A stretch of 64,000 nt of DNA, from assembly GCA_035610835.1 (NCBI GenBank), contig CM069442.1, positions 31,077,798 through 31,141,797 of the forward strand, given 5' to 3'. This document shows, one piece after another, positions 12,143 to 22,849 of the stretch (its first letter is position 1; each line of letters starts with the position of its first letter). A program made the translations under genes and the position numbers. This DNA comes from Ophiura sarsii (lineage: Eukaryota > Echinodermata > Ophiuroidea > Amphilepidida > Ophiuridae). Below the pieces are notes generated by a model. It was not told where the DNA came from. It searched no databases and worked only from the letters and a program-made list of their open reading frames with translations.

Positions 12143-13244
12143 CAGGGTGTCCCAAAAGTCTATGCACGAATTTGAAGCTTTGTATTTCACAAAATATAAG
12201 TCGTATTGAAAATATGAATACATATTTAGAAAGAGGAGATGTGGGAAATAATGTTGATACCAAACATTGGAGTAACATCTGTTTGTAATGCCACCCTAGA
12301 AGTAAAATATGTATTACTGCAAAATTGTAATTTTATACTTCGGAGGAATAAAGTTCATAAATCCATACCTATTGAGATTAACAAAAATACGGGTAGAGTT
12401 AGTTACACGGAAAGTGATCCGTTAATTGTAATATTCAAAATTTTACATTACAGTGATATCATCATAATAACAAACTATATCACACATAATTTTCGTTTCT
12501 ATAGTGAAATCTAATTTGAATGTTTTCCATGTATACAGACGTGTGCTAATGCAAAAACACAGACCTAAACAATTGAATAACATAACAGAAAAATGAACAC
12601 AAACATCACACAGCTGTCAAACATGTTAAAATTAAAACTTAGCGGATTATTTGAATGCTGCTTGAAGGCCTCATCGAAGGTTGTTTTACCCATTTAGAAT
12701 TTGTTCCTGTGTTCAAAAATGTAACCATCAACTTCAGAATGGATATTTTTCCTGGTGCGCGTTTCACTTTGAAATGTTTGTTGAACTTTTGTTGAGTAAG
12801 TTGAACTGAATGTGTTTCAGCGTAGAACCATACAATTTGTATTCGCTTATCTATGCTGTAAACCATCTTGAATGAAGACTTTTGCTTAGCAATGTTGTCT
12901 ACTACGCTTATTTATGTTGTGAGTGACCGAGTTTGGTATTAAATAACATTAATGTTGCAAGGTAAGCAGTGAACTGTGACTAATGCGCAACGTTGCTTTC
13001 ATACCGTTAATTTATGCGCACCTTTAGCAACAATGTGTTGTACTTGGTATGGGTTGGTCTGGCACACGGCCAATTACTTTCAACCAGTTTTATAATGTTG
13101 TGGGTTCACCAATAGAGTTGTGTTTGGTATCAAATTAATTTCCGAAATCTCGTCTATCAAAATATGGTTAAATTTATACCATATGATTTATATTTTATGA
13201 GATATGACTCTTCAAAAACGTGCATAGACTTTTGGGACACCCTG
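12143..13244 (-). mobile_element. Inner mariner-type element (1.1 kb), TA duplication
   Basis: TA (12141-12142 and 13245-13246) flanks CAGGGTGTCCCAAAAGTC and its complement, continuing TATGCACG. It is nested in 11658-13631 and carries a relic of a transposase N-terminus on the minus strand. It is too short for a complete mariner transposase with UTRs and has stops throughout. Confidence 0.8.
12639..12866 (-). pseudogene. Mariner transposase N-terminal (DUF4817-like HTH) relic
   Basis: A 75-codon frame starting MVYSIDKRIQIVWFYAET, then SVQLTQQKFNKHF, KRAPGKISILKL and FLNTGT. This is the pattern of the DUF4817-type helix-turn-helix found at the start of many mariner-like transposases (iv.fYaet.sv...q.kF...f..r.aPs..ti..l...F..tGs). 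The linker and DDE catalytic domain are missing after the stop. Orientation and position fit the flanking TIRs of the 1.1-kb element, so it is a dead transposase remnant. Confidence 0.65.
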
Positions 13245-13734
13245 TATAAAATGTGATGAAAATAATCTAGAAAACTTTTATTTTATATTTTGTGTTAAAC
13301 TTTGGTCTCATCAGGCATATCATCTGGTGTAAAATAAAATATAGAACCATAAAAACACGTTAATCCATGTCATTATGTAGAGAAGTATTGATTTCATGTA
13401 TGTGCTGTCTTAATCACTCAATATGAGCAAACTTGGATGGAAGTGTGCCCAGACTAATGTTACGTAATTGCTTATTTCTCTGGAATTACTGAACCGAATC
13501 ACATCCGGTTTTCTAAAAAGTATAGGAAACTATTTTGCCTTTATTTTGTTGTTTGAGTTGTTCTTTTCTGACACTTATTCAGAAGGTTACAATCCTCTAA
13601 AGGTGCGTTGTAATTTTGTTGAGACACCCTGTATAGTATAGTATAAACATAACGTGTAAGCTAATACGTCTAAGGTAACACGTAGTACGTGTAAGGTTAG
13701 ACGTCTAAGACAACATCTTAGACGCACGTCACAT

Positions 13735-13771
13735 GAGGTTGAACTCGCGTAAAGTACGCGAGTTCAACCTC
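13735..13771. repeat. Perfect 17-bp hairpin with AAG loop
   Basis: GAGGTTGAACTCGCGTA, AAG, then its exact complement. It is preceded by shorter partial palindromes of ACGTCTAAG type (13660-13730). No polyT follows. Confidence 0.85.
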
Positions 13772-13799
13772 ACCCCAATAACGGTGCAACGGTCATCCG

Positions 13800-14285
13800 T
13801 GGTGCGCACTACGTAAACTCGACTTCACGGCTCTGATTGGTTAGCGTTATTTTGTGAGTTTTTAGGAATGCGCGCGCAGCTGATCGAAGCTGCGCCCGTG
13901 TATGTCGGACTGTGGTCAGGAGATTATGTGCCATTAGTGATTTTTTTATATTTTTATATTTATTTATTTATTTATTTACGGTATACAAAATAGCCACCAG
14001 GCAGCATAAGCTGAAAAAGCCGGCTTTACAATGCACAACAGCTTAATACAATAACTATATTATATATATATATCGAAAATACAGGCATGGCAACGAAATA
14101 CAAAAAAACCCATTGCAACGAAATACAGACATGGACGGTATGTGTTTAATTCCGTAAATAACATAAGCATGTATCCAATATGGTTTTGACCTTATTTTTC
14201 CATTCTCACCCACTCTCCATTCCCCGGGTTCGTTTTATTAATACTTTTTCGCAAATGTAAGTCCAAAGTGTCAACATTTTAATCA
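13800..14285. other. Private sequence of block A2 with AT microsatellites
   Basis: Contains (TTTA)n at about 13958-13978 and (TA)n at about 14060-14074, the rest nondescript. Nothing coding was recognised. Confidence 0.5.
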
Positions 14286-14448
14286 TTGACCATTTTGGAG
14301 AAAATTATAAAAAAACACGTTTTTGACCCATTTTAGGTTCTGCAAAGATATATTTTGTCAAATTGTGTCATATATTTTGAGTTATCTTTGCAGAACCTAA
14401 AATGGGTAAAAAAACGTGTTTTTTTTAAATTTTCTCCAAAATGGTCAA
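14286..14448. mobile_element. Short foldback MITE (about 163 bp)
   Basis: TTGACCATTTTGGAGAAAAT pairs with its complement at the right end, and inner segments AACACGTTTTTGACCCATTT and AGGTTCTGCAAAGATA also pair, leaving a loop of about 35 bases. Confidence 0.7.
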
Positions 14449-16426
14449 TTTCATGATCATGGTTGGATTCATTTAACTTTTTTCTGCCAAAAAATGTATA
14501 CTTTTATATAGATTAAATGAATAATGAAGAAGTTGCGGCAGTTGTACGGAGGCTATACCTGAGGGTCCACATCCCCTTAATAAGCATATTATAGGAAAAT
14601 CTAATCGGAATATGCCCTCAAAATTTGATATAAACAATATATCAAATGTACACAATTATGATTTTTATGACATGAGTTGCAAGGTAAATCGAGATAGACG
14701 ATCTTCCAAAGCTATTGTCCCATAGGAAATCATTGAAGGGTGCACACTACTAATTAGAGCTCCATAGGGATATGTACACAAATACTGATATAAAATTCTG
14801 TTTTGGACCACTTCATTTTGAAATTGGCCCTTGTAGAGTGATTTTTTCTTAAAGATGATCACTCTTTCTCACCAAAAAGTGCAGACAATAGGTAGGGTAG
14901 CCTGCTTGATTTTCCAAAAGACGGCCATGGAAAGACTACATCTCTGACGAGCTTGGAAATGTCACCGTAATCGGTGTTATTCACATTTTATAGTCAGTGG
15001 GCATGTATATGTAGGTGATGTCCCATTAATCATAATTAATAAAAAATCCTAGGCATTTACGCAATTGTTCTTACTATCAAGTCTTTTAAATTTAGGATTT
15101 TGTCATGCATACTTTCCAATTCTAGTTTAGCAACACTTGTTAAGGGTTACCCCATTTAGCGTAGTGGACTCTGAAGAGTGCAATAGTGGCGTGCATCCTT
15201 CTGGTATAAATTCAAACTGAAAGGTCGTATTGATTGACCGATGTATTAAACACACATAAGAGTCTGTCACATTGTACCACAAGAAGGTTAAGGAGTTGCA
15301 TTAAATATACACGTCGTGCATGAACCTTTCCAGACCGGTAATAATTCGAGATTTCCTTCCTTTAAGGACATTCATAAAATGTTTGTTTATTTCTTCTATA
15401 CATGTTCCGGTAAAACCCCATGGAATACCTAATTCGTCACATTGCCTCAATTATTATTATTACACCTTAGAGACATCATATTTGGCTGCGTGACTACTTG
15501 AAATGCGTTATTAAGTGCGTCAGATAACGGCGATGTAAAAGCCGTAAAAATGATTGACCGTGTCTGTGAATATTCAAAAGGTTCGCACACCGAATTGAAA
15601 TCGTCTCTGACAAAATAAGAGGACTTAAAGTCACTGTGAATTGCTGCATGAAACAAACAGATTGCCTTTCGGCTCTGAGTAAATGTTAGAAACAATATTA
15701 CGCCTGCCTGCCAAAAAATTGTCCTTAAAATAGTAAATAATATAATGGTTGTCAGCGGGGAATGGATCGATATTGTTTGATTTATCACAGTACACGTACG
15801 TGATTTTTCACTCATTTTTTGACATTCCTTTCGGCTAATTCTTTTGTTGCCTAATTAATATTTACACCTGTTTATTGATGAAGTGATCTCATACGTGATA
15901 ATATTCAGTAAAAGGTCCATTATTGTTGGACTAGGACCGTTATCTTGTTATTTAACGACCAATATCAAGTGTCCACGTTATACGAGTTCCTTTGGAATGA
16001 ACTTGGTTTGACACTACAATTAGATCCGAATCACGGCTGAAACATGTCCCGCTTAATAGTACCGATCATTGGAGTCATGTAGTTTATTCCTTTTTTTCTA
16101 AGTTTTAATGAAAGCCTACTAACAGATTTTACCGTATAACAACCCCTTTTCAGACACGTCCTTTAATTGCATGTTTTCTCCAAACAAAAATGTACACGAA
16201 TGCAGGTATTATATGAACAGTATTTAATAGATTATATATACAGTATAGATGGGTTCATAGTACCTTTCAATCGCTCATTTAAAATCGACTGAATCATCAT
16301 CTCTCGGATCTATTTCAATCTAATTGCCATCCGCGGTCAGAAGATAATCCTATACTTTGACCGGTGACTTGGGAGGCAAAGGGGTCGTTATTATTATAAA
16401 CCCCTTTATATTATTTACATTGCTTA

Positions 16427-16655
16427 TTAACACTTCCACGGGGCTATTATTTTTACCTTTAGAAACCTTTCCCAATTTTCAAAGTCTATCTCAAGGGTTA
16501 CTGAACCAATATTAGAAATGTTTGTACTTATTTTAATGCATTTCTCAAGGTGATTCTAAATATGGTAATTCAATGCAATAATTTTGACATTTTTGAAACA
16601 TATTGTGACATTTTGGAATGTCGTCTGCAGATGCCTGACGCGTGGCAAGTGTTAA
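16427..16655. mobile_element. TTAACACTTTCCACGCGG MITE, copy 1
   Basis: Ends TTAACACTTCCACGGGGCTA and CGCGTGGCAAGTGTTAA, with a shared body ('ctgaaccaatattagaaatg', 'tggtaattcaat'). Four other copies lie at 22492, 25377, 43582 and 46137. The ORF at 16550-16756 is part of this repeat. Confidence 0.7.
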
Positions 16656-16799
16656 CGACCATAAGACGCTTTCATCCTCACCTCACTGAAGGAAGGAAAG
16701 GAGACAAAAAGAACACCTTGAAATCTCAACCCAAATCAGTATTGGTTAATCACTAGAGAAATAACCAAAACTACCTAAGTTGTTAGAACATATATAATG

Positions 16800-17124
16800 A
16801 TGCGGCGAAGGGAGTTACGATTTAAAATTTGTGAAATGAACGCCCGCGCCTGCTCCATAGCGGCTTTGTCTGCGAATGCAGATTGTTTGGACTGTTGTAT
16901 TATAATCATAGAAAATAGCGACTGACCATTCGTCAGCATGTTTTCATGTTACCAAATGATTACATCGATCCTGAGCAGGAACGTAACGAGAGAGAGGGGG
17001 GGGGGGGGGGGGGGGGGGGGGGCAGAGGGGGCATTTGCACCCCTGTCAGAAGGCTTGCCTCCCCTGATGCTCCCTAAACAAAATGACAAACTTTATGTAT
17101 ATGTACAAAAAAACGAACAGTTAT
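16800..17124. other. Junction between blocks A2 and A3, with poly-G
   Basis: Short non-repetitive stretch, then G27 at 16996-17022 and 'cagagggggcatttgcaccc', a poly-G-associated dispersed repeat also seen near 500 and 33540. Confidence 0.5.
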
Positions 17125-18440
17125 GCCCCCCTCCCTGATCACAGTCCTGCCCCCACAAACTTGAAGACCCTAGTTACGCTACTAATCATGAGCTTTATTT
17201 AGAAGATTCATTAATGAAAAAGATCAATGTATATACAACATTCATATGTATGAAATGAGGTTACCTATATTTATCTCGACATAATTCACCGCGGGATCAG
17301 AATTAGTAATTTCAAGTGAAACATGAACTATTTTTAAAACAATTAAAGAATGCCGCGAGAGGACCTTCGTGACCTAATTTTTGTCATCAAATTGCGTATA
17401 TCAATGTCAAGGAGGAAGGAAAACGCCTGGCGCAATGTTGTATTAACCTGATTTTATTATACGTATGTTTATAATAGTAGGGTATAATTTTGTTTATTTA
17501 TTCTTGTCGAGAACATCAACGGATGCTTGGTTCTTATGCCTTGTCTACAAGGATATGTTCAATCGCTAGTAGATACCCCTGATAGTATGTGTTTCACTTT
17601 GATTAACGCTAGTAATATACGATGAATCTGGATTTCACGCCCCTCAGATATGTTTAATAATGTATACTCCATCGCATTTTTTAAATTGTCAAGCCCTTAA
17701 AAGTTTTGATTTGGGCGGTTCTTGGTTTCTTGTTTCGTATATATAGAAATACCGTACGTGTGTACATAATATGGTAGATTTTGAAAGAGCTCGACAAAGT
17801 AGACCCATCAGACTTCTTCACATTGGCCCAAGCAATTCACGCCAGAAGAGAACATCAAATGAAAGTATACAAGCCCGCACTTACACTGTAAAATTCAAGC
17901 GTTTAGATTCTAAACACCTTTTTGTAACACTTATGAAACGTGTCATAGTATTTATTTTCTAAACATGTCACAGTGTTTAGTTTCTATAACAGTCAACACC
18001 ATGTTTAGAAACTAAACACTATAGTGTTCAGGTCAACTAAACACTATAGTGTTTAGTTTCTAAACACAGCGTTGACTGCTATAGAAACTAAACATGTCAC
18101 AGCATTTAGAAACTAAACACTGTGACATGTTTAATTACCTGTAACACTTATTAAACACTAAATGGTGTTCAATCTTGATAACTGAACACATGACATGTTT
18201 AGGACAATGTGTTTAACCAAAAAGTGTTTAGGATTTTCAATCAACAGATCGTACACAAAAAATAAGAAAACAAAACAAAAACAAAGTAACCTTGCATTCC
18301 GTGATTCCGTGACGACTAGTGGCTAGTAAAATACGCCGTGTTGTTTTGTACGGTTTAGCGACGAGATAACCTTCATTGCGTGGACACTGTAATAGTCAAC
18401 ACACCACGCATTGCTGGTTACTTCATGGCAGACCGCGTTA

Positions 18441-18611
18441 CTATATCAGCAATTCTGAAGCGGTGTCATCGCTGTCAACAATAATTTCTGGTTCTAAACC
18501 ACTGCTAAAGTCATATTTATCTTGATTCCGCGTGTACTCAAAATCAGCTTCATTTTCATCCCAAGAATCGTCTTGTGAAAGTTGAATTTTCTTTCGAAGG
18601 ATCGGACGCAT
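18441..18611 (-). CDS. Short acidic ORF (56 aa) inside the CACTGTAAAA element
   Basis: Begins MRPILRKKIQLSQDDSWDEN, continues with a highly acidic middle, and ends DSDDTASELLI*. An in-frame TAA directly precedes the ATG. The basic-then-acidic composition (about one quarter D+E, no low-complexity repetition) is unlike the random ORFs around it. Acidic N-termini occur in some transposases and in regulatory proteins, but no family can be named. It could be a relic exon carried by the element or chance. Another frame of 80 codons lies upstream on the same strand (18948-18706), also unrecognised. Confidence 0.25.
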   Translation of the reverse strand: MRPILRKKIQLSQDDSWDENEADFEYTRNQDKYDFSSGLEPEIIVDSDDTASELLI

Positions 18612-18674
18612 TTATTTTTATGTCGCAATCAGAGTATTTCTATTCCATTTACAATATCCAAATAACGGCAACTC

Positions 18675-18702
18675 GGACATGGACTTGATGAAGTCCATGT
18701 CC
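18675..18702. repeat. Perfect 12-bp hairpin, GATG loop
   Basis: GGACATGGACTT, GATG, AAGTCCATGTCC. It lies between the two minus-strand ORFs of the CACTGTAAAA element. Confidence 0.85.
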
Positions 18703-18705
18703 ACA

Positions 18706-18948
18706 TCACGCGTCATTTATAATGAAAATTATTCCGTCTTCTTTATTAGTCCCATCATAAAATAAGAATATATTATTTGAAATTTCAGCAAAAGAGAAAG
18801 CCTTGGAATAAAAGTATATCGCTGATTTATTCAGCAAAATGCTGTTAAAAGAAGGCATTTCAGGAACTATTTGTTTGTGATGGCGCATGGATTTGCGAGT
18901 TATATGTTCGCGAGCGCGGGAAAATGGAACGCCTAAAATGTTTAACAA
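18706..18948 (-). other. Unrecognised 80-codon frame in the element core
   Basis: Contains KSMRHHKQIVPEMPSFN and AIYFYSKAFSFAEISNN. No motif or family is apparent. It is reported because it lies in the non-repetitive core of the element, upstream of the acidic ORF on the same strand. Coding status unproven. Confidence 0.2.
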
Positions 18949-20524
18949 TGTTGAAATGATCTACGCCACTGATGTTACTTGTTTCATTAAAACTATCAGC
19001 TATGGTAGGCCTATAGGCTAGGCCTTGTGAACAAGTCGAACCAAACATATTTTAATATGAGAGTGAGACTATCATGGGTTTGGGATAGAGTAATTGGTAC
19101 GGGCTGCATTGTGCTGTGGGCGCTAGGCCCCAGGCTCCTGCTTTATAGGCCCATACGCACATGTAAATAGGCTTGTTTGTTTTAAGAACTGGTATAGGCT
19201 AAGAGTAGACCTATATTAAACCCATTATCCATTAGAGTTACACGTAGCGTTTCCCAGCTAAACACCGTGTTTTGCCTTCCGATCCAGCTAAACACGTTGT
19301 TTCCCAGCTAAAAACTGTTTCAGTTTCTAAACACGTCACATTCTCGGTCACATGTGACATGTTTACTTTCTAAACGCGTCACACGTCACCTATTTTAAAC
19401 ACTATGTTTATCATTTCAATCTTTATTTATGTGTTTACCAGCTAAACACTTAGGTTCCCAGCTAAACACTGTGTTCAGTTTCTAAACATGTCACATCTCA
19501 CATATTTAGTTTCTAAACGGGTCACACGTCACCGATTTTTACAGTGTATCAAGAACCTCATCTGCAGGAAGTACTTCTTCACGATGAGAGTCATCAACCA
19601 ATGGAACGAGCTACCTACAGATGTGGTCAACGCTAAGACAGTATTTTTAAATGCATTTAAAAATAGACTTGACAAACACTGGAACAAAATAGGATATGGA
19701 ATCGTAAATGCAAACAGCCTAAACTAATGTTTCCATCAAACCTTAAGTGTAAGTGTAAGTGAAGTTCGGTAGCTTTTTGAAAATAACACAAATTCATAGA
19801 AAATGATATACATTCAATTTGCTTTAACGCGGAGTAATCGGGATGGTGCAGGAATAAATATTTCCAATGCAGTATACAATATCCTTTTACTTGTAATTTG
19901 ACTCAAAACCAATGGTCATATTACTTGAACAATTGACATTAATTTAACGGCAATAAAACGAACCTCCTCGCTAAATTAACACATGTTTTTGTTTACCTTA
20001 GCCTAGGTGTCTAATATAGCCTTACCGGATAATCCATTTCGTTCATCCGAATCTTTTGATACACTAAAAAAATAAAGACACACAATAAGTATTAAAAACC
20101 ATTGAGTTCATTTAATCTGATTTGATGAATGCAAGCATGTTTCGTCAGTGTTTCGCAACACTTTTTATCATAGCCACCGAATCACCTTCGGCGGCAGATG
20201 GTCAGAACGCTGATTGGCAAAACATGACCGTAATGTCAGCATGGCTTAGATGGTCAATAAGTCTGCTGCACAGACCGATAACCTTTGGATAACCTCCTTC
20301 CGGAAAAACCTTAAAAACATGGATCTGGGCCCTATTTTAGTTTAAATATCTTAAGATGAGTTATTTTTACTTCGTTCACAACTCTTCTTATGAAAGATGT
20401 TAAGACATTCAAAGTTCAATATTTATGAAATAGATGGTCAGAATGCTGTTTTATATACTTTTAGGATGAATTTGTCAATATTCTTTTAATCAAGGTATAA
20501 TTAACACAATTTTTCAATGTTCCA

Positions 20525-20814
20525 TAACCCTAACCCCACTAGACCATACAAAATCATCCAAAATAAAACTATCTCCACGCGCGTGCTGCTGCATTGGCTC
20601 GATTACGTCACCTACCGCAGGCATATGTGGCCACGAAGTTTGTGGCCGCATGTGCGCTGGGGAGTTAGCTCAGTTGATAGGGGCACAGACTTGGGTGCGA
20701 ATGGTCCCGGGATCGAATCCCGGGGGGTGCTCGGTGATTTTTCGGGTTAAAAAAATGGTACTTTTCCCCCTCCCCCCGATACACGCAAAAACATAGCCGT
20801 GGGAGTTAGGGTTA
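20525..20814 (+). mobile_element. SINE-like insert with tRNA-derived head between TAACCCTAAC ends
   Basis: Absent from A2, which runs 'aaggtttaagaagagttc' through this point. The ends are TAACCCTAACCCCAC and GTGGGAGTTAGGGTTA, inverted to each other with one mismatch. The middle holds a tRNA-like segment followed by a CT-rich tail. It is either a SINE with coincidental ends or a TIR element that picked up a tRNA-like sequence. Confidence 0.55.
20659..20735 (+). other. tRNA-derived sequence (A box, B box), not a functional tRNA
   Basis: GGGGAGTTAGCTCAGTTGAT gives a D-arm (GCTC...GGGC) and A-box-like start. CCGGGATCGAATCCCGG is a perfect T-arm with 5-bp stem and B box. The acceptor ends do not pair and no clean anticodon stem forms, so it is a SINE head or tRNA pseudogene. 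Confidence 0.65.
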
Positions 20815-22491
20815 AGAAGAGTTCAAGAATGAATCCACTAAGAATCTTTACTTTCTGAAATAGGGCCCTAGTTATCCAATGGAATGGTGGGTATTCAATA
20901 GTTACCATCGAATTTTTTCTCGAGTTGTTGCTCCCTGCTCCCTCAATTCGTGTACGTTGTAGCTCATTGATACCTCTAGATACAAAGACAAATGGGTTCA
21001 GTCCGATAGATATAGACTGATTATTAGAGAGACCAGGTTAGGGTTGTGACCTGGTGTCCCTCAAACCGGCGCGAAAAATCGATCTCTCGAAAATCAACAG
21101 TGCCAATCTCAACCGACAGTGACAATCTCAACCGAAAACGCCCTGCGTTGATTTTATGTTCAAAGCTATTTTCCCATAAGAAAGCATTGAAGAGCGTAAT
21201 AGGGTAGTGCACCCTTCTGGTATAAATTCAAACTGAAAGGTCCTTTTCATTGACCAATGACACCGCCCGCCATTTAAACATAAATCATAATAGTCTGTCA
21301 CATTGTTCCACAAGAAGGTTAAGGAGTTGCATTAAATATACACGTGCATGAACCTTTCCAGACCGGTAATATTTCAAGATTTCCTTCCTTTAGGACATTA
21401 ATAAAATGCTTGTTTATTTTTTCTATACATGTTCCGGTAAAAATTGCACCCTATTATTATAACGCATTAGAGACATGGTGTTCGGCTGCAAGAATCCTTG
21501 AAATGCGTTATTAAGTGCGTCAGATAACGGCGAAGTAAAAGCCGTAAAAATGATTGGCCGTGTCTGTGAATATTAAAACGGTTCGCACGCCGAATTAAAA
21601 TCGTCTCTGTAAATATTAGAGGACTTAAAGTCACTGTGAATTACCGTATGAAACAAACAGATTGCCTTTCGGCTCTGAATAAATGTTAGAAAACAATCTT
21701 ACGCCTGCCTGCCAAAAAAGTGTCCTTAAAATAGTTAATAAATTTACAATAGTTGTCAGTAGGAAATGGCTCGATATTGTTTGATTTATCACAGTAACGT
21801 ACGTGATTTTTTTACTCATTTTTTGACATTCCTTTCGGCTAATTCTTATGTTCTTATTTACACCTGTTTATTGATGGGTTGTTCTCATACGTGATAATAA
21901 ATTCCTGGATTCAGTAAAAGGACCATTATCGTTGGACAAGGACTGTTATCTGGTTATTGAACGACCAATACCAAGTGTCCACGTTATACGAGTTCTTTGG
22001 GGATGAACCTATCGTGGTTTGACACAATTAGATCCCAATCACGGCTGAAAAATGTACCGCTTAATATAATAGTACCGGTCATTGAATTCTTGTAAGTTAT
22101 TTCTATGCTTTTTCTAAGTTTGAATGAAAGCCAACTAACAGAGTTTACCGTATTACAACTAAATTACAAAATATTGAATATTTAACGACAGCATTGTAGT
22201 AGAACACGTGCCCCTTTTCAGACACGTCCTTTAATTGCATGTTTTCTCCAAACAACTGTCCACGAATACAGATATTATAAGCACAGTATTTAATAGATGA
22301 TTTATACAGTATAGATGGGTTCATAGTACCTTTGAATCGTTCATTTAAAATTGACTGAATCATCTCTCGGATCTATTTTAATCTAATTGTCATCCGTTGT
22401 CAGAAGGTTATCCTTAATACGTTGACCGGTGACATGGGAGGCAAAGGGGTCGTTATTATTTGTAACCCCTCTACATTATTTACATGGCTTA

Positions 22492-22694
22492 TTAACACTT
22501 TCCAAGCGGCTATTATTTTTACCTACGAAACAGATTTTTCGGAAAGAGTTACTGAACCAATACTAGAAATGTTTGTACTTATTTTAATGCATTTTTCAAG
22601 GTGATTCTAAGTATGGTAATTAAATTCAATAATTTTAACATTTTTGAAACATTTTGTGACAATTTGGAAATGTCGTCCGCATGGAAAGTGTTAA
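22492..22694. mobile_element. TTAACACTTTCCACGCGG MITE, copy 2
   Basis: Same family and orientation as 16427-16655; ends TTAACACTTTCCAAGCGG and ATGGAAAGTGTTAA. Confidence 0.65.
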
Positions 22695-22849
22695 GACCAT
22701 GAAGACGCTTTTATCCTCACCGTAGTTCACTTTCGTTCTCATTGAAGGAATGAACAGAGACAAAAAGAACACCTTGAAATCTCAACCAAGTCAGTATTGG
22801 TTAATCACTAGAGAAATAACCAAAACTACATAAGTTGTTAGAACATACA

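Larger units (their letters stand above)
11658..13631. mobile_element. Outer mariner-type element, TA duplication
   Basis: TA (11656-11657 and 13632-13633) flanks CAGGGTGTCTCAAA and TTGAGACACCCTG; the similarity runs on for about 35 bp (ATTACAATGCACC / GGTGCGTTGTAAT). Without its nested element it is about 870 bp and has no open transposase frame, so it is a non-autonomous or decayed copy. Confidence 0.75.
6670..16800. repeat. Block A2, second tandem block, heavily invaded
   Basis: Same order of landmarks as A1 and A3. It is stretched to about 10 kb by the Harbinger-like insertion 7704-11020, the mariner pair 11658-13631 and private sequence 13634-14690. Landmarks resume at 14700-16330 and the block ends with a TTAACACTT MITE. 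Confidence 0.8.
17884..19546. mobile_element. CACTGTAAAA-ended element (1.66 kb), TA duplication, GTTTAGAAAC arrays
   Basis: It interrupts the LINE tail. TA (17882-17883 and 19547-19548) flanks CACTGTAAAA and TTTTACAGTG. The outer parts (17900-18240 and 19255-19530) are arrays of the words GTTTAG, TTTCTAAACA and GTGACATG in alternating orientation. The centre (about 18240-19250) is not repetitive and has two modest minus-strand ORFs. The TA duplication fits Tc1/mariner-like elements; the superfamily is uncertain because no transposase is recognised. It shares its end and architecture with 42007-43275. Confidence 0.8.
17771..19727 (+). pseudogene. LINE reverse transcriptase C-terminus (block A3), split by an insertion
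   Basis: The left part translates in two frames (start ELDKVDPSDFFTLAQ as in A2). At 17883 it is cut by the 17884-19546 element, and it resumes at 19549 with IKNLICRKYFFTMRVINQW, NELPTDVVNAKTV, FLNAFKNRLDKHWNKIGYG and a stop. An extra TTT codon follows AKTV compared with A2. The empty site is preserved in A2 ('cgcacttatcaag'). Dead copy of the same ancestral insertion. Confidence 0.75.

Noticed and set aside
15447..15815. 122-codon minus-strand ORF in block A2
   Set aside because: The matching DNA in A1 and A3 has frameshifts and stops; no family resemblance.
20525..20539. Telomeric TTAGGG/TAACCC repeat
   Set aside because: Only one to two units at each end, inverted to each other; insert termini, not an interstitial telomere.
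20659..20735. Functional tRNA gene
   Set aside because: The T-arm is good but the acceptor stem does not pair and the anticodon arm is not formed.
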